A stretch of 64,000 bases of DNA from Sphaerulina vaccinii (lineage: Eukaryota; Ascomycota; Dothideomycetes; Mycosphaerellales; Mycosphaerellaceae). Below, in pieces: positions 30,639 to 39,695 of the stretch; position 1 is the stretch's first letter; each line of letters opens with the position of its first letter. The position numbers were made by a program, and so were the translations under genes. The stretch lies in contig JAKUDP010000003.1 of assembly GCA_022570795.1 (NCBI GenBank), positions 2,108,001-2,172,000 on the forward strand, read 5' to 3'. The notes beneath the pieces were generated by a model. It was not told the DNA's origin and did not search any database. It saw nothing but the letters and a program-made list of their open reading frames with translations.

Positions 30639-33600
30639 CTACTCCTTCCTGTACATCCACCCCAGATAGTCTTCTACGCTGTCAACCCTTTCTCTGTATC
30701 GAGGAAGCGGGTCGTCAGCTCTGACGATGTCCTTATCCTTCCCACTCTCCCGATCAGCAGCGTCCATCTTCTCTCTCACCTTGCCACCCTGTTTACTCAA
30801 CTTCTCCAAGAAGGTCAAGAACAGATTCTCCTCCTTCTCCAACACGTTCCCTTCTCCATCAAGCTCCGTCTCACCATCTTCCACGAAGCAGAGAGCTTCC
30901 TTACGGCGGGCTTTCATATCATCATAGAGTGCCCATTCGTGTGAGGAGATGTCGTAGTCTTTGATGAGATAGTTGAGTTCCCAGTCATCTTCTGCTTTCA
31001 GATTCTTGGGACGATCGTCTTTTGGCACCGAACCGTTGACTGAGGACTGGACGAGGACTGTGGCGTAGAACAGGGGTCGTAGTGGACCTGTTTGGAGAGT
31101 TTCGACTTTCTCGAGGAAGGGTTTGTCGGCTGGGGAGTCGGAGGAGTGAACTAGCTTCTGTCGAGCATAGGCTGTAGCGTCGTCGGCGGCAGGATCGGTG
31201 ACATTCTCGGTGGCTGTAGCAGGTGCATCGACTGTTGTTGATGATGCGGCATCCTCCTTGCCCATGATATTCCGCTCATACTCGGCGATCTTCTCCTTGT
31301 TCTTGTTCTGGATCTCGTCGATTTGGTCCTCTGTCATCGGTTCCGCGAACATATGCAAGTATGGAGGCGAGTCCTCGCCTGTCGACTTCTGCGCTTCGAA
31401 ATGGATACGCAGAGATTGCTCAGGATACTTGGCTGTGGCCTTGTTCAGGAGGTCATTCATGATCTTGAGAGAAGCCTTGAACTCCTTATCACCAAGACTG
31501 GGGTCGGTCTGGCCATGCAGGAGCCTGTCCATTTCCGAGATTGGAATGTATTGGAACCCGAAGATGCGCTTCACGTTATGGTAAGCCACGAAGATGCCGT
31601 TCATGCGACCCATTCGAGCTTGGAGCATGTACTTCAGCATCGTAGCTCGTGCCATGTCATGGTACTCTTTCTCGTATGAGCACCATCGGCCGTGGTCTCC
31701 ATAGATCTCATATCCGGTCATCTTCTCGTGGTCTCTGGACGACATGCGAATGCTTACTACGGCGCGAGTCTTGAGGTCAAAAGTTCCATTGCCAGGCAGG
31801 CGAGGATCATACGCATCAAGCTGGGATCGCATCAAGAAGTCACCCATCGTGGAGTACTGATAGCTTTCAGGAGATGTGCGCTGCTCCTCAGAGACTGATC
31901 GAGGGTCGCTCTTGCGGTACTTCTCATATTCGTCCTTCGGTAAGGTCAGCAGAAGTTCCATAGACTTCCCGAGTAGCATCAGCACATTCGGCGAATCGTA
32001 TTCTTTGTCGGCATCAATAGCATATGATCCATTCTTCCACCTCAAGAAGATGGCACTGGGTGCTTTGTTGATGTTAGTGAATTGATGGCTAGTCCCTGGT
32101 CCAAAGTATCCCTGAGAAAGCATGTCCAGGTTCAGCGGGCGCCAGTTCGAGATGAGGTAATGGAAGTGGGCGAGGGAGCTTGTCATGCTCGAAGTAGATC
32201 CGATGTAGCGCATCTCTTGCTGCTTTGCGATCTCGGCAAGAGTAGTATCTTGAGAAGAGGTCTTGTACTCCTTGAGCGAGTTGAAGTCGAACTGCTCCAC
32301 GGGCATGATCTTCTGTAGATATGGATCAAAATTGTAGACCCGAGATGCTGCATCCTGGAGCTGGTATATGCCAGGGTTGAAAAGTACTCTGTCCAGACCG
32401 TACTCCAGGTAGGGAACAGGTGGTTGTGGAAGGTCAAGCGGCTTCACTTCCAAGTCAGAAAGCTGTACAGAAAGGACGTCGACGCGAGCCTGCTGCTCGG
32501 CTTCGCCTTCATCGGCTGCTTCGGCTGCTTCTGTCTCTGTTGCAGCTTCGGGTTCGACAGCAGACTTGACTTGTTCGGGAGCTTGCTGTAGTTCTGCCAG
32601 AGCTTCTACGGGAGCTTTGTCTAGAGACAATCTTCTCGTTGCCCTCTGCCTACGAGGAGTTTTTGGCCTTACATCTTGCTTCATGGCATCTGCGAGTGAC
32701 ATTCCAGAGCTCTCTCTCGAAGCGCTGTCATCGGACGATGACTGTGCGAGACCCACACTCTGTTGAGTTAGCGGATGGCTGGCCTCATTCGAAGATGTGG
32801 GTTCAGAAACCGCAGCGGCTTCAGTCTCTTCCACTGGCGATGATGTGGTCGGGCTCGCAGTCGTTGCATCAGTAGTCCGGACGGACTGTGAAGGAGACGC
32901 TTCTTGTGCAGTTGCTTCCAGCGCTCGAATACGTGACCTTGCGAGTTGCATTCTCCTACGTATCGTTTTGCGGAGCGTCGAATTTCTCGTGAATACGAGT
33001 CTGCTATCCCAACGCTCGATCCTTTCCTGCAGCTCGATGATCTTAGCAGTCTTTGAGCTTTTGTTCTCGGCGTGTTCAACGTCGCTCATCACCTCAAACG
33101 CATTCGTTTGAGCCTGAGGGTCTCCTCCCAGAGCCCGAATACGCGCACGTAGCCTCCTTATCCTGACTCTATTGGTGTTATTGTTCGCCCTGGTTGTAGG
33201 CCTCTTGGCAAGGGCCTCTAGTCTTCGCAACTTCTGCAATTCGGAGTCCAGACTCAACTTTTCAATCTGAACTGGAGCATCTATTTCCACCGCTTGTGTC
33301 TCTGGAGCTGCCTTTTGATCTTCTGAGGATTCGCTCTCTGCGGGCAACACTGCAACGTCAGACCCACCGCTACGCTGAGAGCGATCCGCGTGCAGCTTCG
33401 TAAGACTGTCTACGGCTGCTTCATCGGCTTTCTGCGCCGGCGCTACTGTCTGCTCTAGAGACTGTGTTGTCGAAATCCCAGTTTCGCCAGCAGGCTGCGA
33501 GTCGGCCGATTTCGTGCCTGACACCTTGCTCTCCTCGGACTTCGTAGGGGACTTTGGCGTTGTCATTCCAAAGGAGAAGCCTGTAGTTGAGCTATCTTCA

Positions 33601-34676
33601 GCTTCATTCGTAGTGAGCAGACGGGATCTCAACCCTTCCATCGGATCATTTGGTGCTCCTCGCCACAGTTGCTTCAGACTATCGATGATACCGAAGGGCT
33701 TCTTCGCAACGGATGTTTCGATAGGCTTCTTGGGCGTGATCCGATCGGCTTTCGTGAGTGTGTTGAATGTTGCTTTTGGTGGAGGACTTGACGCTCGTTC
33801 TTGTTTTGCACCTCCCCATGGTTTGCGAGCTTGCGTCTCCTTGAAGCGCTCCATCAGATTCATCGGCTCATTCGACAGTACGCGACTTTCGACAGCTCCA
33901 CCGAGTCCACTGTCGGCTGGCGACGTCTTCGCCTTCCATACTTTCGGTTTAGCAGAATCTTCTACGTCTGCGACAGTTCTTCCAGACGGCACATCCACAG
34001 AGTCGACGGATCGTAATTGTCGCCCTCGAAAGGTAGGAAACGGTCGCGGCCCTGTGTCTTCAGGAACGACCTTGACATCTTCCGGCTCCTCTTCAGGTTC
34101 GTGGGGCAAATCAATGCCTTCGTCCTGCCTCACCCGCCTTGCCTCCGCTCCAGCTTTCAATTCGCTCAGTAGATCAGACACAATGACATGGGGCTTAGCA
34201 GTCTCTGGTCTCTTCCTGCGGTCCCGATGCCGTGACTGTCCAGTCAAGAAGGCGGTCTTAAACTCGTCATCATCCTTCTCCTTATCATCTCTGGGAGGCG
34301 TGATCGCACCATCCACTGATGTCGCTAGAGAATCTGCCAGCGACTTCAAATCTCGAGCTTGCGATCTCTCTGGCCTGAACTGGGACTTTTTGCTAGCCTC
34401 CAATCTGCCTCGCCTGCCTCTGCTTTCTCTCCGCGCCTCTTCTCCTCCATCGTCCGGCTTCCTCGCTGGCTTCGGCGGAGTGGGCTTATGTGATGAGTAC
34501 TGATCGCTAATGTCGTTGATGGTATCGAACCACGAATCGGCGGCTGCTGGTGAGGTTGATGATTCTGTCTGTTGCTGGCTATTCCATCGTCGTTGGTGTG
34601 CAATCTGCAGTTGGTGGCGACATGCGCGACACACGTAGCCTTGCTTGCTCCATGCTGGGCGAGTGCTGGGCAGCAT
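30639..34676 (-). CDS. PET127: Pet127 family mitochondrial RNA-processing protein
   Basis: Pet127 is a mitochondrial inner-membrane-associated protein needed for 5'-end trimming and decay of mitochondrial RNAs; its core is a divergent PD-(D/E)XK-type nuclease. This model is one open frame of 1345 residues, much longer than yeast Pet127 (about 800). The first ATG in frame, at 34674-34676, gives MLPSTRPAWSKQGYVCRACR with an Arg-rich presequence. The conserved core is about residues 755-1175: PYLEYGLDRVLFNPGIYQLQ, SSMTSSLAHFHYLISNWRPL, SAIFLRWKNGSYAIDADKEY, FDLKTRAVVSIRMSSRDHEK and RMNGIFVAYHNVKRIFGFQY. Residues 30-740 are charged and mostly disordered, with basic helices (RVRIRRLRARIRALGGD). 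It is divergent from RFC3 with about 200 bp between the starts. Confidence 0.9.
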   Translation of the reverse strand: MLPSTRPAWSKQGYVCRACRHQLQIAHQRRWNSQQQTESSTSPAAADSWFDTINDISDQYSSHKPTPPKPARKPDDGGEEARRESRGRRGRLEASKKSQFRPERSQARDLKSLADSLATSVDGAITPPRDDKEKDDDEFKTAFLTGQSRHRDRRKRPETAKPHVIVSDLLSELKAGAEARRVRQDEGIDLPHEPEEEPEDVKVVPEDTGPRPFPTFRGRQLRSVDSVDVPSGRTVADVEDSAKPKVWKAKTSPADSGLGGAVESRVLSNEPMNLMERFKETQARKPWGGAKQERASSPPPKATFNTLTKADRITPKKPIETSVAKKPFGIIDSLKQLWRGAPNDPMEGLRSRLLTTNEAEDSSTTGFSFGMTTPKSPTKSEESKVSGTKSADSQPAGETGISTTQSLEQTVAPAQKADEAAVDSLTKLHADRSQRSGGSDVAVLPAESESSEDQKAAPETQAVEIDAPVQIEKLSLDSELQKLRRLEALAKRPTTRANNNTNRVRIRRLRARIRALGGDPQAQTNAFEVMSDVEHAENKSSKTAKIIELQERIERWDSRLVFTRNSTLRKTIRRRMQLARSRIRALEATAQEASPSQSVRTTDATTASPTTSSPVEETEAAAVSEPTSSNEASHPLTQQSVGLAQSSSDDSASRESSGMSLADAMKQDVRPKTPRRQRATRRLSLDKAPVEALAELQQAPEQVKSAVEPEAATETEAAEAADEGEAEQQARVDVLSVQLSDLEVKPLDLPQPPVPYLEYGLDRVLFNPGIYQLQDAASRVYNFDPYLQKIMPVEQFDFNSLKEYKTSSQDTTLAEIAKQQEMRYIGSTSSMTSSLAHFHYLISNWRPLNLDMLSQGYFGPGTSHQFTNINKAPSAIFLRWKNGSYAIDADKEYDSPNVLMLLGKSMELLLTLPKDEYEKYRKSDPRSVSEEQRTSPESYQYSTMGDFLMRSQLDAYDPRLPGNGTFDLKTRAVVSIRMSSRDHEKMTGYEIYGDHGRWCSYEKEYHDMARATMLKYMLQARMGRMNGIFVAYHNVKRIFGFQYIPISEMDRLLHGQTDPSLGDKEFKASLKIMNDLLNKATAKYPEQSLRIHFEAQKSTGEDSPPYLHMFAEPMTEDQIDEIQNKNKEKIAEYERNIMGKEDAASSTTVDAPATATENVTDPAADDATAYARQKLVHSSDSPADKPFLEKVETLQTGPLRPLFYATVLVQSSVNGSVPKDDRPKNLKAEDDWELNYLIKDYDISSHEWALYDDMKARRKEALCFVEDGETELDGEGNVLEKEENLFLTFLEKLSKQGGKVREKMDAADRESGKDKDIVRADDPLPRYRERVDSVEDYLGWMYRKE

Positions 34677-34879
34677 TGGATATCTTACAAGTGCCTGGCC
34701 TGGCTGTGTATGAGAGAGAAGTCCAGAGAACAAAAGTTCTTAGTGGATCCTTGAACAGCCATCTGATCATCGAAGCCGAAAACACGCTAGACACGTCCTT
34801 TGCACTCTGTCGCGTCTCCCAACTTTCTACTCTACCTTAGACACACCACACCACTCAATCACAAAAGAGATCAGCGAAG

Positions 34880-36076
34880 ATGTCGGACATGGAAGATGAG
34901 ATGGACATTGACGCGCCGGTGCAGGCAGTCAACAACGACATTGTCTTCTCCTCCAACACGAACAGCAAAGGGAAACGCAGTGCTGCGAACTTGCCAGTAG
35001 AAGCAGAGGACAACCTGCCGTGGGTTGAGAAATACCGTCCGAACTCGCTGGACGATGTGTCTGGTCATCAAGACATTCTCGCCACAATCAACAAATTTGT
35101 CGACTCGAACCGCCTCCCACATCTGCTCCTCTATGGCCCACCAGGAACAGGCAAGACATCGACAGTCCTCGCTCTGGCACGTCGCATCTATGGCAACAAG
35201 AACATGCGTCAAATGGTGCTGGAACTGAACGCTTCCGATGATAGAGGTATCGATGTAGTACGAGAGCAGATCAAGACCTTCTCCTCCACCAAGCAGATCT
35301 TCGCTGGCAGCTTCGACAAGTCACAATCAAAAGACAGCAGCATCGCCCATTACAAGCTCATCATCCTCGACGAAGCCGATGCCATGACGAGCACAGCACA
35401 AATGGCCCTACGACGAATCATGGAAAAGTACACAGCCAACACCCGCTTCTGCATCATAGCCAACTACACCCACAAGCTCAGCCCAGCCCTCCTCTCACGA
35501 TGTACACGCTTCCGATTCTCGCCTCTCAAAGACGTCGATATCCGCCGACTAGTCGACAAAGTCATCACAGAAGAGAATGTCAACATCGAACCATCTGCAG
35601 CAGACTCGCTAGTCACCCTCAGCAAAGGCGATATGCGTCGAGCATTGAATGTACTACAAGCCTGCCACGCTTCTTCCACACCACTACATGTTCCAGGAGA
35701 ACCCGTGAAAGATGACGAGGACATTCAACGGGACTTAATCACGCAAGAGACGATATACGATTGCATTGCTGCACCTCATCCAGCAGACATTCAAACGATC
35801 ATGAAGACGTTGTTAAACACGAAGAATGTGGGGAGTTGCATGAATACGATCAATACGCTGAAGAAGGCCAAAGGATTGGCTTTGGCAGATATCCTGACTG
35901 CTTTAGGAGAGCAGTTGAATGAGGTGGAAGCTCCGGCACAGACAAGAGTGGCGTGGATGGAGGGTCTGGCGGATATTGAGTATCGTCTCAGTGGTGGTGG
36001 AAGTGAGAGTATACAGACTGGGGGTCTGATCGGTGTTGTGAGGACTGGGGTTGCTATACAGGAGGCAAGAGGTTGA
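34880..36076 (+). CDS. RFC3: Replication factor C subunit 3
   Basis: A small AAA+ subunit of the RFC clamp loader, which opens PCNA and loads it at primer-template junctions. Single exon, 398 residues. Walker A GPPGTGKT at about 86-93, Walker B with DEAD at 164-167, and the arginine-finger SRC motif at 206-208. Subunit-3 marks are LPWVEKYRPNSLDDVSGHQD, LNASDDRGIDVVREQIKTF and KGDMRRALNVLQACHAS. The N-terminal 45 residues are acidic and variable. Longer than yeast Rfc3 (340) because of that extension and an insert near KSQSKDSS. The C-terminal collar helices are complete. Confidence 0.96.
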   Translation: MSDMEDEMDIDAPVQAVNNDIVFSSNTNSKGKRSAANLPVEAEDNLPWVEKYRPNSLDDVSGHQDILATINKFVDSNRLPHLLLYGPPGTGKTSTVLALARRIYGNKNMRQMVLELNASDDRGIDVVREQIKTFSSTKQIFAGSFDKSQSKDSSIAHYKLIILDEADAMTSTAQMALRRIMEKYTANTRFCIIANYTHKLSPALLSRCTRFRFSPLKDVDIRRLVDKVITEENVNIEPSAADSLVTLSKGDMRRALNVLQACHASSTPLHVPGEPVKDDEDIQRDLITQETIYDCIAAPHPADIQTIMKTLLNTKNVGSCMNTINTLKKAKGLALADILTALGEQLNEVEAPAQTRVAWMEGLADIEYRLSGGGSESIQTGGLIGVVRTGVAIQEARG

Positions 36077-36496
36077 AAGGGTGCAGGAAGAGGTGGTGTA
36101 TGCATATTCAGCTGGTGGAAGAGCAGTGTCGGGTCCAGACAGAAGTCGAGAACGGCGACGCCGACGAATGTTACCAGCTCCAAGGAGACGAATAAGTGCC
36201 GATTCGAGCTTCGACAACCACCAGAAGGCGTAGAAACACTCATAGCCCCAGAAAACATGACCTTGCGTGGCATGACTTCCCGGAGCATGGGACGATGTAC
36301 GAATGAACCCTGAACATATGGCAAGAGAACATCGCAAGTGTTTCACTCAGCTAAGGTTCACTTCCAACGGCTATGTTGCCATCTAGGACTACATCAGACT
36401 CATGCTCGTGCCACATCCTATGGGCAAAGGACGTACATCTCACTTACTGGCCTGGCGGTATGGATGTACATCTATTCGCCCAGATCCTGTTCTTGC

Positions 36497-36648
36497 AACA
36501 GTCGTCCTAGCCCTCCGTGGCGCAAGCAGTAAGTCGTTGGTCTAACTAACGTTTGCAAAGGATTAACGAGTGAAGAGCTAGGTACAATTGCTGTTGTCAA
36601 CTTCTCGACCTCTAGGCTATGTCACGAAGACAGGGCGATTGTTTTTTT
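36497..36648 (+). repeat. tRNA-like 150-bp repeat (candidate Pol III RNA), copy 7
   Basis: AACAGTCGTCC start, A-box-like TGGCGCAAGCAGTAAG, hairpin CGTTGGT-CTA-ACTAACG, end GGGCGATTG then a run of seven T. The T-run is the strongest terminator-like sequence of the family. ATGTACATCTATTCG lies about 30 bp upstream. Confidence 0.6.
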
Positions 36649-36734
36649 GCGTCTTTTTACCTCCTCTTTGCTCACTTTTGTCGGTATCCTTAGTAGGATG
36701 GACCTACATATATCATCGAATGCCTTAGTCTTTC

Positions 36735-36884
36735 AACAGTCGTCCTAGCCCTTCGTGGCGCAAGCAGTAAGTCGTCAGCTAAGCTGATGCTTGTGTATTT
36801 GTGATAAGAAGATTGGCATTCTCAGGTTAGTAGGCCTGTTACACCAGTATGTTTCGCTAGCCGCAAGCGAGCGGCGATTGTTTT
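36735..36884 (+). repeat. tRNA-like 150-bp repeat (candidate Pol III RNA), copy 8
   Basis: AACAGTCGTCC start, A-box-like TGGCGCAAGCAGTAAG. The hairpin CGTCAGC-TAA-GCTGATG differs from copy 2 by a T-A to C-G change on both sides. It ends CGGCGATTG then TTTT. CCTACATATATC lies about 30 bp upstream. Confidence 0.6.
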
Positions 36885-36962
36885 GCTTTTGCCTCCCATC
36901 ATCTTCGGCATGCTGAGTATGTTAGATGACCTTCATATATCGGATTACGGAACACGGAAATT

Positions 36963-37112
36963 AACAGTCGTCCTAGCCTTCGTGGCGCAAGCAGTAATTC
37001 GTTAGTGTAGCTAATGTCTGCGAAAGGACACTCAGTCTGTTGAATCCTAGCAGTACTTTGATTCGTTTGAGCATGCGTCAGTGCCATAGCATGAAGACAG
37101 GGCGATTGTTTT
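36963..37112 (+). repeat. tRNA-like 150-bp repeat (candidate Pol III RNA), copy 9
   Basis: AACAGTCGTCC start, A-box-like TGGCGCAAGCAGTAAT, hairpin CGTTAGT-GTA-GCTAATG, end GGGCGATTG then TTTT. CTTCATATATC lies about 30 bp upstream. A run of six T follows at 37133-37138. Confidence 0.6.
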
Positions 37113-37152
37113 GCTTCATCGTGGCATCTTTCTTTTTTGGTAGAAAGGCATC

Positions 37153-38091
37153 CTAACTACTAACACTCTCCCTATGCTCAGCCTTCTCACTCTCCTTAGC
37201 CTTCTCATCCAAACCCTTCTGATAGCCATGTTGTTGCGCCGCCTCAGAAATCCTTCTCAACTGATCCTGCTCATTGTCTCCCTCCTTGAGTCCACCTCGC
37301 CTATTGACTTCCATAGCAGCAGGAAGTAGCACAGCTTGCTCGATTTCGTAATTCCTTCCACCAGACGAATAGATGAACTGCCCCTGCCTACTCTCATCCG
37401 CGAATAAGACTGCAACTTGCTTCGCCACGACATCAGGCATTTGATATTCCACACCCGCTGCATCGATGACTTCCTTCGGTACAAGTCCCGTCAACGTCCA
37501 TGACGGTCCGATACAGTTAATCCGTATTGGTAAATTTTGGCCTACCAAGTTGGGTATAGCACCACGCATCCAACCTAAGACTCCATGTTTGGCAGTTGTA
37601 TAGTCCCATACGGCAAATTGTTGGAAAGAAGATCCAGAGGCTGTGCAGACTATACTTCCGCCTGGTGGGCTCTGTTTTTGGAAGTAATGAAGGCCGAGAT
37701 AGGATGTGCTGATCATTCCTTTCAGGTTGATGTCGTAGACTAGACTGTTCGGCTCTTCGAGTTCGCCGTTTGTGTCGTAAGTTGAGGCTAGGTAGTTTGC
37801 TCGTCCGGAGATTCCGGCATTGGAAAATACATGGTCTATTCTTTTGTGTGTTTCATAGGCTGTGCTGAAGAGGGCTTTGAGAGAAGGCCAGGACGTCACG
37901 TCTGTTTTGAGAAAGGTCAAGTTGGAGGGAGATGTCGGTGGTGGATTGACATCGCCGACGAAGACGTATGCGCCTATGGAGAGGAGAAGTTCGACTGTTG
38001 CGAGGCCAATGCCTGAGGAGCCGCCGGTGACTATAATGATCTTGTCTTTGAGAGAGGCGTAGTCGGTGTCTTGGATGTGGAATTGAGCCAT
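37153..38091 (-). CDS. Short-chain dehydrogenase/reductase (classical SDR)
   Basis: 312 residues, single exon, starting MAQFHIQDTDYASLKDKIII. Classical SDR marks: cofactor loop TGGSSGIG, Asp in GDVNPPP after beta-2, SNAGIS, catalytic Ser in CTASGSS and YTTAK as the YxxxK motif. Asp after beta-2 suggests NAD(H) preference. The C-terminus is extended by a charged helix (residues about 265-312) not found in minimal SDRs. Resembles fungal 15-hydroxyprostaglandin dehydrogenase-like SDRs; substrate unknown. It lies directly after repeat array 2. Confidence 0.9.
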   Translation of the reverse strand: MAQFHIQDTDYASLKDKIIIVTGGSSGIGLATVELLLSIGAYVFVGDVNPPPTSPSNLTFLKTDVTSWPSLKALFSTAYETHKRIDHVFSNAGISGRANYLASTYDTNGELEEPNSLVYDINLKGMISTSYLGLHYFQKQSPPGGSIVCTASGSSFQQFAVWDYTTAKHGVLGWMRGAIPNLVGQNLPIRINCIGPSWTLTGLVPKEVIDAAGVEYQMPDVVAKQVAVLFADESRQGQFIYSSGGRNYEIEQAVLLPAAMEVNRRGGLKEGDNEQDQLRRISEAAQQHGYQKGLDEKAKESEKAEHRESVSS

Positions 38092-39215
38092 GTTCGTGGC
38101 TTGTAGGTAGTTTGGGCTTGTGTCCTGATCTATGGTTGCTGAGAACGGAGGCTATGGTATATCAGCAGAATTGAAGGCCAACACAAACACTTCAGATAAG
38201 TTCTTGGTCGACTAAATGTGCATGTCGCCTTCGCTCTTGTGACTGACCGAGGGGCATTTACCCCTCATGAGTGCTCGAAGTCAGAGTCGCCATTTTCGAC
38301 TCTTCAAGGATTCTATCAATGTCTACCTTGAAGCATGGCTAATGATAGCATTGCGGATGCTTGAGGAACCGGGAACCTGTCTTTCGGTGACATGAAGCTG
38401 AGAGAAGAGGAGCAGAGAAGGCAGAGCGAAATAGACCCATGTCGTGCAGAGACTTGGCGCTGACCAGGTTCTACGGCCGCAGGTTTTGGACTTCACATGG
38501 TTCTCCCCTCTGCATCATCATCGCCATCATCATGATATGGTCACGATGCACACACCTATCTCCAGATTGATCCGGCGGGCGCAATGAGTACCAGGAAGAG
38601 GCCATTAACACTCCCACATGCTTTCAGCGTGCCCAGGAACCAGATACCTCCATCGCCCATATCAAGACAGACCTTTGCGGCCTACAGAGGGCCAGAATCT
38701 GCGATTCAGACAGTGCTTCTGGTATGTACTACTCTCCAAGCTCACACACACGTGCCAACACATCAACACGTTCAGTGGCGAAAAAATTGAGAATTTCTAT
38801 CCTTATGAACCTGAGAAGTGACAACAACAGACCGTGCATCGGACTCGAACTCTGATCCTAAAGCGCCATGTTGAATCATTGATGCCTCACACCTGCGATA
38901 TCCCACGTGGCTCCAGCATGCTTGGACGTCTGGTCGAGCCAATCGAAGGTCAGTAGTCATATCTGTGTGAAGTATAAATACGTCGCGGGGACTATTTACT
39001 ATCTGGTCACTCAGGACAACATGAGTCTTCGATCGGAAATTCTCCTTCTGGCACTTAAGGCAACACCGCGCTCTCCAAAATTTCTGTACCTCCATCTGGC
39101 TCGCGTCGCGTCCGTTCGGTAATATCAAGTACCTTCTCACAAAGCCATCAAGGATTCCTTACCCACAACATCGAATACCACCTCACGACAACACTAGAGA
39201 CTTCCTCATCACGAT
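38092..39215. other. Intergenic with a TATA-box promoter candidate
   Basis: No supported gene; a 68-codon frame at 38584-38790 has no distinguishing feature. A CATCATCATCGCCATCATCATG microsatellite-like stretch lies near 38513. TATAAATA lies at 38973-38980, and a 33-codon upstream frame (39021-39122) precedes the gene at 39216. Confidence 0.4.
38973..38980 (+). promoter_or_regulatory. TATA box candidate for the 39216 gene
   Basis: TATAAATA, a perfect consensus, 236 bp before the ATG. If transcription starts 40-60 bp downstream, the leader would hold a 33-codon upstream reading frame (39021-39122). Confidence 0.4.
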
Positions 39216-39695
39216 ATGAAGATGGCTCAATCTGGCAAGACCAAGACTGCGAAGACTGGCGAGATGGCCGCTGAGGCGATGACTGTCAAGAAGCATATTC
39301 GAACCCTTGCGGAGATGCGACAAGACGAAGACTTGTGGTTCAGGACCCGTGTCCTAGTTCATGATCTTTGCTATTTCGCAAAAGACAAAAACGCCCAGAA
39401 GCGGTTGTCACAAACCACTGATGCACAATACCTAAGCATGCCGTACTATTCAGATGAGCAGGTCACTGTCGTTAAGGCTGCGCTGGTAGAAGTGGACGGC
39501 ACATCTATAGCTTTGGAACAAGCCATTACAGAGAGGTTGCAAGACTTCTTCGAGAAGCGCAAGGCAAGTGGCGACTTCCGTCCCTGCGGCGCTCACACCA
39601 TGGCACCAATATACCTCCTTTGCTTCGGTCTGGAGAAAGCAGAGATCGAGGACAGAAAGTTGCTATCTCGACTGCGAAAGTCGGGGCTCTCCTGA
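39216..39695 (+). CDS. Unknown small protein, 159 residues
   Basis: Single exon. Basic N-terminus (KMAQSGKTKTAKTGE), then a mainly helical, well-mixed composition: LAEMRQDEDLWFRTRVLVHD, DEQVTVVKAALVEVDGTSIA and LEQAITERLQDFFEKRKASG. No signal peptide or membrane segment. Composition is protein-like and a TATA box and leader lie upstream. No family recognised. Confidence 0.55.
   Translation: MKMAQSGKTKTAKTGEMAAEAMTVKKHIRTLAEMRQDEDLWFRTRVLVHDLCYFAKDKNAQKRLSQTTDAQYLSMPYYSDEQVTVVKAALVEVDGTSIALEQAITERLQDFFEKRKASGDFRPCGAHTMAPIYLLCFGLEKAEIEDRKLLSRLRKSGLS

Larger units (their letters stand above)
36077..37152. other. Gene-free region carrying repeat array 2
   Basis: Three plus-oriented copies of the 150-bp tRNA-like repeat at a steady 228-238 bp period. 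The first 400 bases are the 3' side of RFC3 with no further recognisable feature. Confidence 0.55.

Noticed and set aside
33514..34503. 329-codon plus-strand frame
   Set aside because: Lies antisense to the charged PET127 extension; composition is that of a shadow frame, with no domains.
24487..37112. Calling the 150-bp repeats ordinary tRNA genes
   Set aside because: The A-box is tRNA-like, but the D-stem, anticodon loop, T-arm and acceptor stem do not form a cloverleaf, and a conserved B-box is missing.
38826..38910. Possible tRNA on the minus strand (AGTTCGAGTCC B-box-like)
   Set aside because: The T-stem does not pair and there is no proper D-arm or acceptor stem.
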